Shown: piece after piece, positions 51,239 to 63,227 of the stretch
Position numbering within the stretch: position 1 is the first letter of the stretch
How the letters are laid out: every line of letters begins with the position of its first letter
Assembly: GCA_959600835.1 (NCBI GenBank)
Contig: CAUGNQ010000001.1
Coordinates: forward strand, 1 to 64,000
DNA length: 64,000 nucleotides
Reading direction: 5' to 3'
Source: an uncultured Collinsella sp.
GTDB taxonomy: Bacteria; Actinomycetota; Coriobacteriia; Coriobacteriales; Coriobacteriaceae
Position numbers and translations under genes: made by a program
The notes under the pieces: generated by a model
What the model saw: the letters and a program-made list of their open reading frames with translations, nothing else
The model's database searches: none
What the model was told of the DNA's origin: nothing

Positions 51239-52675
51239 TTACGGCAGGGGGATAAGACCCGAAACCGCAGTGAATGCCATGCAGATAACGCTTACGACCA
51301 GGAAGAATTTCCAAGCGACCTTCCACCACTGGCCTAGCGGAATCTTGCAGACGCCAAGACCGGCAACGAGCATCGCGCTTGTTGGCGAAATGAGAGACAT
51401 GGCCGCGCTGCCCATGGAAAGACCAGTAACTGCGGCCTCGGGGTTTAAGCCCATCAGCTCAACAAGCGGGCCGAAAATGGGAATCGTAAGAGCAGCGATG
51501 CCCGAGGAGCTCGGAACGAGGATCGACAGAAGGTTATCCACGACATAGAGAATGCTCGTAAAGATAACTGCCGGAACTCCGGAGAGAGCCGTGGCGAGCG
51601 TGTTGAGAATCGTATCGATGATGAGGCCGTCATTGGCGATTACGAGGATTCCGCGGGCGAGGCCAACAACGATGGCAGAGAACGCGAAGTCTGCAATTCC
51701 CTTAACGAACTCGCCAGCGATCTCCTTCTCATTCATCCCGGAAACAACACCCGAAAGAAGGGCCATGGCCAAGAAAATCGCAGAGATTTCGTTCATGTAC
51801 CAGCCCTGGGCCACCAGACCCCAAATGATGGCGGCAAGTCCAAGCACGAAAATAACCATAACGGCTTTCTGCCTACCGGTGAACTCGCTATCGAGGAGAT
51901 TCTCGTCCGCACCAAACTCTTTGCGCTTCTCGATATCATCGTGGAAAGCTGGGGATGCCTCGGGATTCTTCTTAACCTTGAGGGCATACATCACAACCCA
52001 TGCGATGGCAACTGCAGTGAGCACGGCAAGGGCAATAGTACGCAACCAAAGCTGGGGGTTGCCCTGGATACCGAGGATGCCCTGGGAAATCAGGACGTTG
52101 AACGGATTGACGGTAGATGCGATGTATCCGATACGGGCACCCACAAACACCGTCATGAACGCTGTAATTGAGTCGAAGCCCATGGCCATCATGATCGGCA
52201 TAAGAATCGCAAAGAACGGAAGCGTCTCCTCTGCCATACCAAAGGTGCTGCCGCCCAAGGCAAAAAGCGCCATTAGGATCGGAATGATGAGGACGTCCTT
52301 GCTCTTGAACTTCTTCACCACTCGGGCGACGCCGCTCGTGATGGCTCCGGTCGCCGTGATGACCTGGAAGGAACCTCCCACGATCATAATGAATGCAACG
52401 ACCTCGACCGCTTGCTGGATGCCGATCGCAGGGGCCTCAAGTACTTCGAAGATGCCTTGGCGAAGATCGACCTCGTTGCCGTCCTCGTCCGTATAGACCT
52501 TATCGACAGGCTCATAGGTGCCCGAGACCGTTACCTCGCGACCGTTAACCTCCTGGCGCTCAAACGAACCCGAAGGCACGACCCAGGTCAGAACGGCAAA
52601 TACGGCCATCAAGACGAGAATGATGGTGTACACGTGCGGGACTCGAAGAGTGCGCTTCTTTTCTGTCTCTGCCAT
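51239..52675 (-). CDS. YfcC family transporter, likely arginine/ornithine antiporter
   Basis: A 478-aa membrane protein with about 12-13 helices of the YfcC/DcuC-like family. GGSFQVITATGAI (~100), MAEETLPFFAILMPIM (~150), GARIGYIASTVNPFN (~183) and LLSILVPSSSGIAALTIPIF (~395) are typical. It is the first gene of the arginine deiminase operon, taking the place of ArcD, so exchange of arginine for ornithine or citrulline is the likely role. GGAGGAG precedes the ATG. Confidence 0.88.
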   Translation of the reverse strand: MAETEKKRTLRVPHVYTIILVLMAVFAVLTWVVPSGSFERQEVNGREVTVSGTYEPVDKVYTDEDGNEVDLRQGIFEVLEAPAIGIQQAVEVVAFIMIVGGSFQVITATGAITSGVARVVKKFKSKDVLIIPILMALFALGGSTFGMAEETLPFFAILMPIMMAMGFDSITAFMTVFVGARIGYIASTVNPFNVLISQGILGIQGNPQLWLRTIALAVLTAVAIAWVVMYALKVKKNPEASPAFHDDIEKRKEFGADENLLDSEFTGRQKAVMVIFVLGLAAIIWGLVAQGWYMNEISAIFLAMALLSGVVSGMNEKEIAGEFVKGIADFAFSAIVVGLARGILVIANDGLIIDTILNTLATALSGVPAVIFTSILYVVDNLLSILVPSSSGIAALTIPIFGPLVELMGLNPEAAVTGLSMGSAAMSLISPTSAMLVAGLGVCKIPLGQWWKVAWKFFLVVSVICMAFTAVSGLIPLP

Positions 52676-52823
52676 CTCTCCTCCTTAATTCAGGGGTTTT
52701 TCGTTGCCGGCAAAGCCATTGTGTCATCGCGCAAAACACCCTTCCGTCTCTTCGCCCGCCAACGAAGCGCATCGACCCGTAAACGGACTTTAGATTGAAG
52801 TAATTTGTCAATTTGCTTTCTAG

Positions 52824-52895
52824 ATTGATGTTTAACATCAATTACTAAGCCGGTTCGTGCCATTCACCTGTGACAGATATGATGTAAATTGCATC
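52824..52895. promoter_or_regulatory. palindromes in the arc divergent region
   Basis: The perfect 19-bp palindrome ATTGATGTTTAACATCAAT (52824-52842) and a weaker dyad GATGTAAATTGCATC (52881-52895) share GATG/CATC arms. They lie between the two divergent arginine deiminase genes. They are candidate sites for the XRE-type regulator encoded at 54205, or for ArgR. Confidence 0.55.
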
Positions 52896-52952
52896 GAACT
52901 CGTAATGTGCCACTATGGAAGCAATCAATACTCATCGCCAAAGCGAGGTCTT

Positions 52953-54203
52953 ATGTCCGCACTACATGTTCAAAACGAAATAGGAAAGCTAAAAAAGGCC
53001 CTCCTGCACTGCCCCGGCCCCGAAACGCGCAACTACCCCGACGGGCAGTTCAATCGGGTCTTTACGTTGCGTCCGTCTAGCAGCTCATTCGATCTTGATA
53101 AAGCCCTTAGGGAGCATCATGCTTACTCGGCGATGCTCGAGCACGAAGGGGTAGAGATTCTCTATCTTGAAAACCTTCTTACCGAAGCCCTTGATGCGAC
53201 AGAGCAAGCGCGTCGCTCTTTTATCGATAGCTACATTTCAGAATGCGGCGCGCGGGGCATTGAGCTCGAGTCTGCCATTCGCGAGTATCTTGAGCATATC
53301 GAAGGTTCCCGCGACCTGGTCCAGGCAGCCGTCAACGGCGTTCGCTACTCCCAGGTCTTCGACACGAACAAGGAGGTGTTCAGCCTCTCAAAGCTGACGG
53401 GAGACGCATACTCACCCGACGACCTTCTCATAGCCCCCCTTAACACCATGTGGTTCACGCGCGATCCAGCAAGCGTCATCGGCGAAGGTGTCACGCTCAA
53501 CCATATGTACTGGCCAGAGCGCAACCGTGAGGTTATCGCCTATAAAACGATTTTTAACTATCATCCGGATTTCCGCGAGACTCCTCAGTTCTTCAAGCAT
53601 GAATCGACTTACCACATTGAAGGCGGCGACCTTCACAACCTCAACAGCGAAAATGTAGCCGTTGGCATCTCTCAACGAACCGAGCCAGCAGCTATAGACA
53701 CCCTAGCGAATAACTTGCTCTGGGACGAGAACTCGACTATTGAGTCCGTATGGGCCATTGAGGTTCCCTACGATGATCTCTGCATTCATCTCGACACATA
53801 CTTTGCTCGTGTTAACTATGAGACATTCCTCATTGACCGGGAGCTCCTGGACCAAGCGCGAGTCTACTGCATTACACGAGGCAGATCGGAAAGGACAACC
53901 CGGGCGCGTCATGTCGAAGGCGGACTAAAAGAAGCGCTGGGATTAGCCCTGGGTTTAAGTTCACCGCAATTTATCCCTTGCGGCGGCTCAAATCCCGGAG
54001 CGGCAGAGGTCGAAAGAACCAACCATGCCATAAGCACCCTTTGCCTGGAGCCCGGCAAGGTCTGCGTATACGAAGAGAACACCGAGACTAACAAGGCACT
54101 GGAGCAGGCCGGTATTGAACTTGTTCCCATCTCTATCTTTGAGCTGACAAACGGCTTTGGCGGCCCCAACTGCCTCTGCCTTCCCCTCGTCCGCGCTTCA
54201 TAA
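52953..54203 (+). CDS. arginine deiminase paralog
   Basis: A 416-aa second arginine deiminase-like protein, divergent from the main operon and clearly different in sequence from ArcA. All catalytic positions appear intact: WFTRDPASV (Asp), HIEGGDLHN (Glu), IHLDTYF (His-Asp) and GGPNCLCLP (Cys407). Activity is therefore likely, perhaps with different regulation or specificity. The ATG at 52953 follows GCGAGG; the longer frame is not coding-like. It is followed after one base by a regulator gene and is presumably co-transcribed with it. Confidence 0.9.
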   Translation: MSALHVQNEIGKLKKALLHCPGPETRNYPDGQFNRVFTLRPSSSSFDLDKALREHHAYSAMLEHEGVEILYLENLLTEALDATEQARRSFIDSYISECGARGIELESAIREYLEHIEGSRDLVQAAVNGVRYSQVFDTNKEVFSLSKLTGDAYSPDDLLIAPLNTMWFTRDPASVIGEGVTLNHMYWPERNREVIAYKTIFNYHPDFRETPQFFKHESTYHIEGGDLHNLNSENVAVGISQRTEPAAIDTLANNLLWDENSTIESVWAIEVPYDDLCIHLDTYFARVNYETFLIDRELLDQARVYCITRGRSERTTRARHVEGGLKEALGLALGLSSPQFIPCGGSNPGAAEVERTNHAISTLCLEPGKVCVYEENTETNKALEQAGIELVPISIFELTNGFGGPNCLCLPLVRAS

Positions 54204-54204
54204 C

Positions 54205-54855
54205 ATGGGAACGGGTCAAAACATAAAGGCGCTTCGCAAGCGCGACCAGCTCACGCAGGAGGAGTTCGCGGCACTTGTCGGCGTCTCCAAAGAAACGGTA
54301 TGCCGTTGGGAAAAGGACCGCTATGCCATCCGCCGGTCGACACTGCTCAAGATCGTTTCGAAATTCAATCTGCAGTTTGACGACCTCGCATCGGAAACCG
54401 CAGGGCTTGCCGCAAAGCTCGACCACGAGGGGCGGAAGGGGGAATCCAAGGAAACTACTACTGACTCCCTTTGTGATGTATTTAAAATTCAGATGAATGG
54501 AGGCAGAACGGGACTCAAGCAGACCGGAACAACGGCGCTCCCCTCATCCGTATTCAAAAACCATCGCGGGTGCTTCTTTGTTCAAATGGACACATCTGCC
54601 ATGTCCAAATGCTATCCGATAGGATCCCTTCTCCTCGTGGATCCAAACCTGAAACCCTGGAACGGATGCTCCGTCCTCGCCTTGGCCGATAATTCCAGAA
54701 TGGTCATACGGCGATATAGCACCGGCACGAACACCGTGATGCTGTCATCCTACTCATATCGCACGTCGGAACCGGATATTGTGCTGGACAAACGCCGAAT
54801 CAGGATTCTCGGAGTCATCGTCTGGTTTCAGGCATCCCATGACCTGAGCATCTAA
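54205..54855 (+). CDS. XRE regulator with degenerate S24/LexA-like domain
   Basis: A 216-aa protein. The helix-turn-helix is at residues ~5-60 (IKALRKRDQLTQEEFAALVG, SKETVCRWEK). A C-terminal domain (~115-216) has the strand order of S24 peptidase/CI-like proteins (MDTSAMSKCYPIGSLLLVDP, MVIRRYSTG, RILGVIVWF). Ser131 could be the nucleophile, but the usual Lys is replaced by Arg169/Arg170, so self-cleavage is unlikely and ligand sensing or dimerisation is more plausible. It begins one base after the arginine deiminase paralog, so it is the best candidate regulator of both arc units. Confidence 0.8.
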   Translation: MGTGQNIKALRKRDQLTQEEFAALVGVSKETVCRWEKDRYAIRRSTLLKIVSKFNLQFDDLASETAGLAAKLDHEGRKGESKETTTDSLCDVFKIQMNGGRTGLKQTGTTALPSSVFKNHRGCFFVQMDTSAMSKCYPIGSLLLVDPNLKPWNGCSVLALADNSRMVIRRYSTGTNTVMLSSYSYRTSEPDIVLDKRRIRILGVIVWFQASHDLSI

Positions 54856-54895
54856 CCAAATTTGCTCTTGTTTACCCCCTGCACACATCTCAAAC

Positions 54896-55941
54896 AGCAA
54901 AAGCCCCGCAGCCGGAGCGGACTGCGGGGCTCGTGAAGAGAGGCTAGTCTGTGGGCGTCTTGCCTGGCGCCCACGGGAGAGGCAACGGAGTAGGGACTAC
55001 TCGTGGATGCGGGTGCCGGAGAGGCCGGCCATGGTCTCGGCGGCCTTGTCCAGGGCGCCGATGATGCAGGTGCGGCCCTTGCGGGAGCGGGCGAACTTGA
55101 TGGCGGCGCGGACCTTGGGCTCCATGGAACCCTTGCCGAACTGGCCCTCGTCGGCCAGGCGCTCGGCCTCGTCGGCGGTGAGGTCCTCGAGCTCCTCCTG
55201 GTTGGGCTTGCCGAAGTTGATGGCGACATGCTCGACGGCGGTCAGCAGGAACAGGACGTCGGCGTCGCAGTCCTCGGCCAGCAGCTCGCCGCCCAGATCC
55301 TTGTCGATAACGGCGGGAACGCCCTTGTAGCAGCCCTTGTTCTCGTAGTCGCGGACGACGGGGATGCCGCCGCCACCGCAGGCGATGACGATGAACTCGT
55401 TGTCGAGCAGGTTGAGGATGGAGTCGGCCTCGACGATCTTCTTGGGATCGGGGGAGGCGACGACGCGACGCCAGCCGCGGCCGGAATCCTCGACGAAGAC
55501 CTTGGAGGGGTCCTCGGCCATGAACTCCTTGGCCTGCTCCTCGGTGTAGAAGGGGCCGATCGGCTTGGTCGGGTTCTTGAACGCGGGATCGTCCGGGTCG
55601 CACTCGATCTGGGTGACGACGGTGGCGGCGTGCCAACGCTTATAGCGCTTGTGCATCTCGCGGCCGATGCCCTGCTGCAGGTGGTAGCCGATGTAGCCCT
55701 GGGACATGGCGCCGCACTCGGGCAGCGGCATCTCGGGGGTGCCGATGGCGTCGTGGGCGGCGGCGAAGGCGTTCTGGATCATGCCGACCTGCGGGCCGTT
55801 GCCGTGGGTGATGATGATCTCGTTGCCCTGCTCGATGAGGCCGAGGAGCGCGTGGGCGGTGTTGCTCACGGCCTCGATCTGCTCGACGGGGTTGTTGCCG
55901 AGGGCGTTGCCGCCGAGGGCGACGACAATACGATCGGGCTT
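54896..55941 (-). repeat. ~1,046-bp direct repeat carrying arcC (copy 2)
   Basis: This is the second copy of the repeat at 47771-48816. Differences are confined to a handful of positions, mostly near the terminator. Homology stops a few codons after the start codon. Confidence 0.95.
54899..54933 (-). terminator. terminator of the second carbamate kinase gene
   Basis: AGCCCCGCAG pairs with CTGCGGGGCT. On the minus strand GCTTTTGCT follows. It is shared with the copy at 47774. Confidence 0.9.
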
Positions 55942-55959
55942 GCCAAGAGGCTTAGACAT
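54997..55959 (-). CDS. arcC: carbamate kinase 2
   Basis: A 320-aa carbamate kinase with intact nucleotide and carbamoyl-phosphate motifs, as in copy 1. The protein differs from copy 1 only at the first residues (SKPLGKPD against SKPYGKPD). It has its own ribosome binding site (AAAGGATT) and presumably its own promoter in AT-rich DNA. It stands alone, convergent with the regulator gene, and is not in an operon with the other arc genes. Confidence 0.95.
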   Translation of the reverse strand: MSKPLGKPDRIVVALGGNALGNNPVEQIEAVSNTAHALLGLIEQGNEIIITHGNGPQVGMIQNAFAAAHDAIGTPEMPLPECGAMSQGYIGYHLQQGIGREMHKRYKRWHAATVVTQIECDPDDPAFKNPTKPIGPFYTEEQAKEFMAEDPSKVFVEDSGRGWRRVVASPDPKKIVEADSILNLLDNEFIVIACGGGGIPVVRDYENKGCYKGVPAVIDKDLGGELLAEDCDADVLFLLTAVEHVAINFGKPNQEELEDLTADEAERLADEGQFGKGSMEPKVRAAIKFARSRKGRTCIIGALDKAAETMAGLSGTRIHE

Positions 55960-56394
55960 TGCTGGAATCCTTTCTGTAAAAGGCCTACAACCCATTAATA
56001 ACCCGCGTCCGTGCGATACGCGAGTTTATTAAGGTTTATATTCTCTTTATCGCTCATTTTATTCATTTTGAAAACAGTTGAACGGTGAACGGTCGTTTTT
56101 ACCCGCTCAGCGTAAGGAATCCCAGCTCACGCATGTTTACGTCATCTACGTGCGACTTTATTTAATTAGAGCAGAGATTAGGCTGGATTATGCAAACTAT
56201 ATCTTTGCTAAACACATAACCGACACTGCAATTATTTACTCGCACTATACGAGATTCTATGCACTTGCAAGACAAGTATGCACCCCTGCAATAACACGGG
56301 GCTTTTCATCCAACAAAAGGGATAGCCAATCGCGCTTCACTTTGCGGCAAGCGATTGTGAGTTCGCAGTATGGAACTTTACCGTCGGATACTGC
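55960..56394. other. AT-rich gene-free stretch
   Basis: About 430 bp visibly richer in A/T than its surroundings. Open frames occur, but none has a ribosome binding site or coding-like codon use. It should hold the promoter of the second carbamate kinase gene. The change in base composition suggests an insertion or recombination boundary. Confidence 0.5.
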
Positions 56395-56574
56395 ATGAAC
56401 GCCGTCGACGCCCTCTCGCTCCTGCGCGCCCAGGCAATCGAGAACATCAGCGGCGTCCCCAGTCTTTTTGCATGGCACCGCGCCGGCTCGATGGCTCTGG
56501 GACCTAAGCGAATCTTTGCTATCTGCCAATTTTTGTATGATTTGGGTCATTCCTATCTGCCAATTTTTGTATGA
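56395..56574 (+). pseudogene. 5' remnant of an unrecognised gene
   Basis: An open frame of 59 codons begins MNAVDALSLLRAQAIENISG. The first ~40 codons have strong G/C at third positions, like genes of this genome. The rest runs into AT-rich 34-bp repeats and stops. This looks like the truncated start of a gene cut by the insertion that brought the ATPase. The family is not recognised. Confidence 0.45.
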
Positions 56575-56613
56575 TTAGGGGCAAATCTATTTGCCAATTT
56601 TGTCATTGAGGGG
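56519..56613 (+). repeat. 34-bp direct repeats, three units
   Basis: Units at 56519, 56553 and 56587 start CTATCTGCCAATTTTTGTAT; the third is degenerate (CTATTTGCCAATTTTGTCAT). They end 5 bp before the ATPase start codon, so they must lie in its promoter or leader. Confidence 0.85.
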
Positions 56614-56617
56614 TTTT

Positions 56618-57979
56618 ATGCTACGCCGTAAGGTCACTGACAGGCTTTTGAGCTGGAAGAACAACTCCAATAAAGCGTTGCTTGTTACTGGTGCGCGTCA
56701 GATTGGCAAGAGCTATGCGATTCGCGCGTTTGGTAAAGACAACTACGCGTCGTATTTTGAAGCCAATTTGCTGCTCGATGCCGAGGCAAGAGATGTGCTC
56801 ATTGGCGCTAAGAACGCCGTTGACTTTATCAACCGCGTGGCCCTTCTTGCGGATGCACCGCTTGTTGAGGGAAATACGCTTATCTTTGTCGATGAAATAC
56901 AGGAGTATCCGCAGATCGTCACGCTCATGAAGGCGTTGGTCGAGGACGGGCGCTTTTGCTATGTCTTCTCGGGGTCTATGCTTGGGACTGAGTTTAAGGG
57001 GATCTCTTCTTTCCCGGTGGGGTATGTCGAGCACATTGTTATGCGGCCAATGGATTTTGAAGAGTTTTGTTGGGCAAACAGCATCAGCGAGAATGTGCTT
57101 GCAGACATCCGCAGCTGCCTTGTCGAAAGGCGTCCCGTCGAAAACTATATTCATGAGGCGATGCTCAAAAACTTTAGAGCTTATATCGTTTGCGGCGGCA
57201 TGCCGGAGGTCGTACAGAACTATATCGATTCGGGTTATTCACTCGTGAGGACGCGTGAGCTTCAAATTCAGCTGGTCGATCAGTACAAAAGTGATATCTC
57301 TAAATATGCATCGACTCGAGCGTTTAATGTTCGCGCGATTTTCGAACAAATTCCCGTTCAGCTTGAGGCGGAGTCCCATCGCTTTGTTGTTTCATCCCTG
57401 GGCGAGGGGGCTCGCCTTCAAAAATACGAGCAGGATTTCCTATGGCTGGTGAACGCGGGCGTCGGTTTGATGGTCGCCCAGGTGACGGAGGCCCGGAGTC
57501 CTCTTAAGAGGACAGAGAAGGCGACCGCCTTTAAACTATACGAGTCTGATACAGGTATGCTCGCATCACGGTATCCCGGCAGCACGGCACGCGCTGTCTA
57601 CCTTGATATGAAAACCCCCAACCTCGGCGGTCTCTATGAGAACGTGGTCGCGCAGGAGCTTGTCGCCCTTGGAACTGATGCATGGTACTACCAGACACGC
57701 GAGGTCGGCGAAGTTGACTTTGTGATCGAAGGCACCCGCGGGCACGTTGTCCCAATCGAGGTCAAATCGGGCAAGAAGGTTCGAGCCCATGCGGCCCTCG
57801 ACCGTCTGATGAGCGTGAGCGAGTACAAAATCCCCGAGGCCGTTGTGCTAAGCCACGAGAACCTCAGCAAAGAGGGCAAGGTTCTGTACGTTCCAATCTA
57901 TATGACATTCTGCCTCGATGAGTTTATGGAAAAGGACGACCCCAACAACGATTTCTCGTTTGCACCCATATCCCTCTAG
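56618..57979 (+). CDS. AAA ATPase with DUF4143 domain
   Basis: A 453-aa P-loop ATPase. Walker A is GARQIGKS (residues ~26-33), Walker B LIFVDEIQEYP (~96-106), and sensor FSGSMLG (~125). The C-terminal DUF4143 region (~215-420) ends in a PD-(D/E)XK-like GEVDFVIEG...VPIEVKSGK pattern. The family is common, often in accessory DNA, with no established role. Codon use and base content are less GC-rich than in neighbouring genes. GAGGGG lies before the ATG, just after three direct repeats. Confidence 0.87.
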   Translation: MLRRKVTDRLLSWKNNSNKALLVTGARQIGKSYAIRAFGKDNYASYFEANLLLDAEARDVLIGAKNAVDFINRVALLADAPLVEGNTLIFVDEIQEYPQIVTLMKALVEDGRFCYVFSGSMLGTEFKGISSFPVGYVEHIVMRPMDFEEFCWANSISENVLADIRSCLVERRPVENYIHEAMLKNFRAYIVCGGMPEVVQNYIDSGYSLVRTRELQIQLVDQYKSDISKYASTRAFNVRAIFEQIPVQLEAESHRFVVSSLGEGARLQKYEQDFLWLVNAGVGLMVAQVTEARSPLKRTEKATAFKLYESDTGMLASRYPGSTARAVYLDMKTPNLGGLYENVVAQELVALGTDAWYYQTREVGEVDFVIEGTRGHVVPIEVKSGKKVRAHAALDRLMSVSEYKIPEAVVLSHENLSKEGKVLYVPIYMTFCLDEFMEKDDPNNDFSFAPISL

Positions 57980-58122
57980 GCCATCTGGGTCCGCAACCAA
58001 ATCCCCCTCTATGCCCAAAGTGGCGCGTGGTTTCGCGGCAAAGGCGCGAAACAGCGACCGGGACAAGGCACCCCACCAACCACGTCCTTCATCAGCCCAC
58101 ACAATCCGAGGACGTAGTCGTA

Positions 58123-58247
58123 GCAGGATCTGAGGGCTAACCTTCGCGGACACTCCGCAGGACGAAAGAACCCCCGCCGCACGTAGTGCGCAGCGGGGGT
58201 TCTTTCATGTCCGAGGACGTCCGCGAAGGTCAGCCCTCAGATCCTGC
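58123..58247. terminator. nested giant hairpin with terminator core
   Basis: The outer 29-bp arms (58123-58151 with 58219-58247; one mismatch; arm begins GCAGGATCTGAGGGCTAACC) enclose an inner terminator stem. This is GAAAGAACCCCCGC (58164-58177) with GCGGGGGTTCTTTC (58193-58206). It stands between the convergent ATPase and PFOR genes and can end transcripts from both sides. Confidence 0.88.
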
Positions 58248-58257
58248 GGTGGGAGAC

Positions 58258-61797
<3,540 letters not shown>

Positions 61798-62094
61798 ATA
61801 CCCCTCTCCTCTCATATAGGTATACAGGCCCCGGCGATCGCCGGGATGTTGGCGTGATGGGATTTACGCTGTTGCTTCCAATCATCTGGCAGGCAGGCTC
61901 AGCAGCAGGTACGTGGCGTGGAGAGAAGACATGCCGAGGCGAGGGGCAACTGATGCGCCCCACAGACCCGACCGCCCGTCTTGCACATGACCGAGCGCCG
62001 CAAAGGCCGCATGCCGGATGCTCCCGGGCACGCCCCGGCGATGGGAGGCACCCGCAACGGAAATCCGCATGCGGGTTTATTGTACCCCGCCGCC
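61798..62094 (-). promoter_or_regulatory. long 5' leader and possible promoter of nifJ
   Basis: About 280 bp without a gene precede nifJ. A minus-strand TACAAT box at 62084-62079 could be the -10, though no good -35 is seen. If so, the mRNA has a ~275-nt GC-rich leader able to fold (for example CCCGCA with TGCGGG). I looked for TPP, cobalamin and T-box signatures and found none. Confidence 0.4.
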
Positions 62095-62201
62095 AAGTGT
62101 AATTTCGACAAATATAGGTGGGCGGTAAAGGTTTACCTCGGGTGACCGCCAAGGGCCAAAATGAACGCTTCGTCCCCGGGCGATTGGCCCTGGCGCGCCA
62201 T

Positions 62202-62250
62202 GGAGTGTCCCGGAGTGCCGGCATAAAAGGAACGTCCCCATCTGCCGACT
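62202..62250. repeat. 27-bp tandem repeat, two units
   Basis: Units at 62202 and 62229 match the three-unit array at 17051 in sequence and period (GGARYRTCCC...TGCCGGCA). The array abuts the stop codon of the FHA gene. Confidence 0.8.
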
Positions 62251-62728
62251 AGAGGGCGCCGACGCCGAGGAGGATAGCGTAGGTGGTGGATTCGCCAAGT
62301 CTGAGCTCGTCGCCGGGGTTGAGCTGAGCGGAGCGGCCGGGCTCGACCTGGATGCAGACGTTCGTCGCGCCGTTTACCACCATGGTTCCGTTGGTGGACG
62401 ACAAGTCCTCGACGTGCCAGATATTTTGAGCATCGCACCAGATATGGGCATGGCGGGCCGAGACGTCGTCGGTGATGCCGCCCTCCCCCGTTGCCAGCGC
62501 GCCGATCTCAACGCCTTCCTCACTCGGCTGAATCCAGCGCGGGACGCTCACCACGTAGCCGTTTTGCACGCACAGCAGTCCCAGCGGATGCGCCGGCGCG
62601 ACCTCGTGCTCGCCCGCGACCGAAGATGTGCTCAGCGAGCGCGGCGTCGACGTGTCGCCGCCACGGGTCGCATGAGCGCGGCGGCTCGCCCGACTTGGAA
62701 CTAAGGCGGGCGTGAGAGCAAACGGCAT
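62249..62728 (-). CDS. FHA-domain protein, possibly 5'-damaged
   Basis: A 159-aa frame whose C-terminal ~95 residues form an FHA phosphothreonine-binding domain: VEIGALATGEGG, DVSARHAHIW (Ser/His), VEDLSSTNGTMVNG-like (Asn/Gly), LNPGDELRLG. The first ~45 residues are low-complexity. In another frame just upstream (62784-62704) minus-strand DNA encodes YLPDVEEYIRKIRSL, which looks like real protein, so the original N-terminus may have been longer and frameshifted. No good ribosome binding site lies before the ATG. Function is unknown; it may be a remnant. Confidence 0.6.
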   Translation of the reverse strand: MPFALTPALVPSRASRRAHATRGGDTSTPRSLSTSSVAGEHEVAPAHPLGLLCVQNGYVVSVPRWIQPSEEGVEIGALATGEGGITDDVSARHAHIWCDAQNIWHVEDLSSTNGTMVVNGATNVCIQVEPGRSAQLNPGDELRLGESTTYAILLGVGAL

Positions 62729-63227
62729 AGGGAACGAATCTTGCGGATGTACTCCTCGACGTCAGGCAGGTAAGCCCCACGAAGTCACCGGGGAGGCCCA
62801 AGCGGCCCGGCACCACTTCCAGATTCTGACCAGGGCGAGTCGTTCGCCGGTGGCTGAAGGCTCGCTCCCACCCAAAAGGGGAGATTCGCGTTGTTCCCCA
62901 ATCGCTCTCGCATCTTTCATTTTGCTCGAGGTGGGCTATAAAAACTTTCCTGGTGAAAGGCGGCGATTGGTTTCCTTTCTTTCTAGAGGAGCGCGCCTGT
63001 AATCTGTTTTCATCCTAAATCAAGTTAAGATCGGACCTTCCAGAGGCAAGTCGACTCAAACTGCGAGGCTCCATGTTGGAATAAAGAGCGCTGTCGAAGT
63101 GCCAACAACACAAAGCTTGCCAGTCTCAAATAGAACCTTTTGGGAGTCCGATTGGGCCGCACACCGAATCCCCGCTGGTGGTTTTTTATAGCTGCGCAAC
63201 AATAAACAAGGTTAGTGCCAGTCCAGC
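62729..63227. other. gene-free transition region
   Basis: About 500 bp between the FHA frame and the radical SAM gene. Base composition shifts from GC-rich to AT-richer near 62900. Only short frames are seen, including a possible out-of-frame relic of the FHA gene at 62704-62784. I looked for a precursor peptide for the maturase and found none convincing here. Confidence 0.5.

Noticed and set aside
54997..55959. The second carbamate kinase as an assembly artefact
   Set aside because: The flanking sequences, start codon context and several internal bases differ between copies, so both are distinct loci, although only long reads could prove it.
56078..56398. A 106-codon plus-strand frame in the AT-rich stretch
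   Set aside because: AT-rich with no ribosome binding site or coding-like codon bias; it fits chance in low-GC DNA.
61798..62094. A TPP riboswitch in the nifJ leader, suggested by a GCAACAGCGTAAATCCC-like stretch
   Set aside because: The essential CTGAGA and CTGATC elements in the right order are missing.
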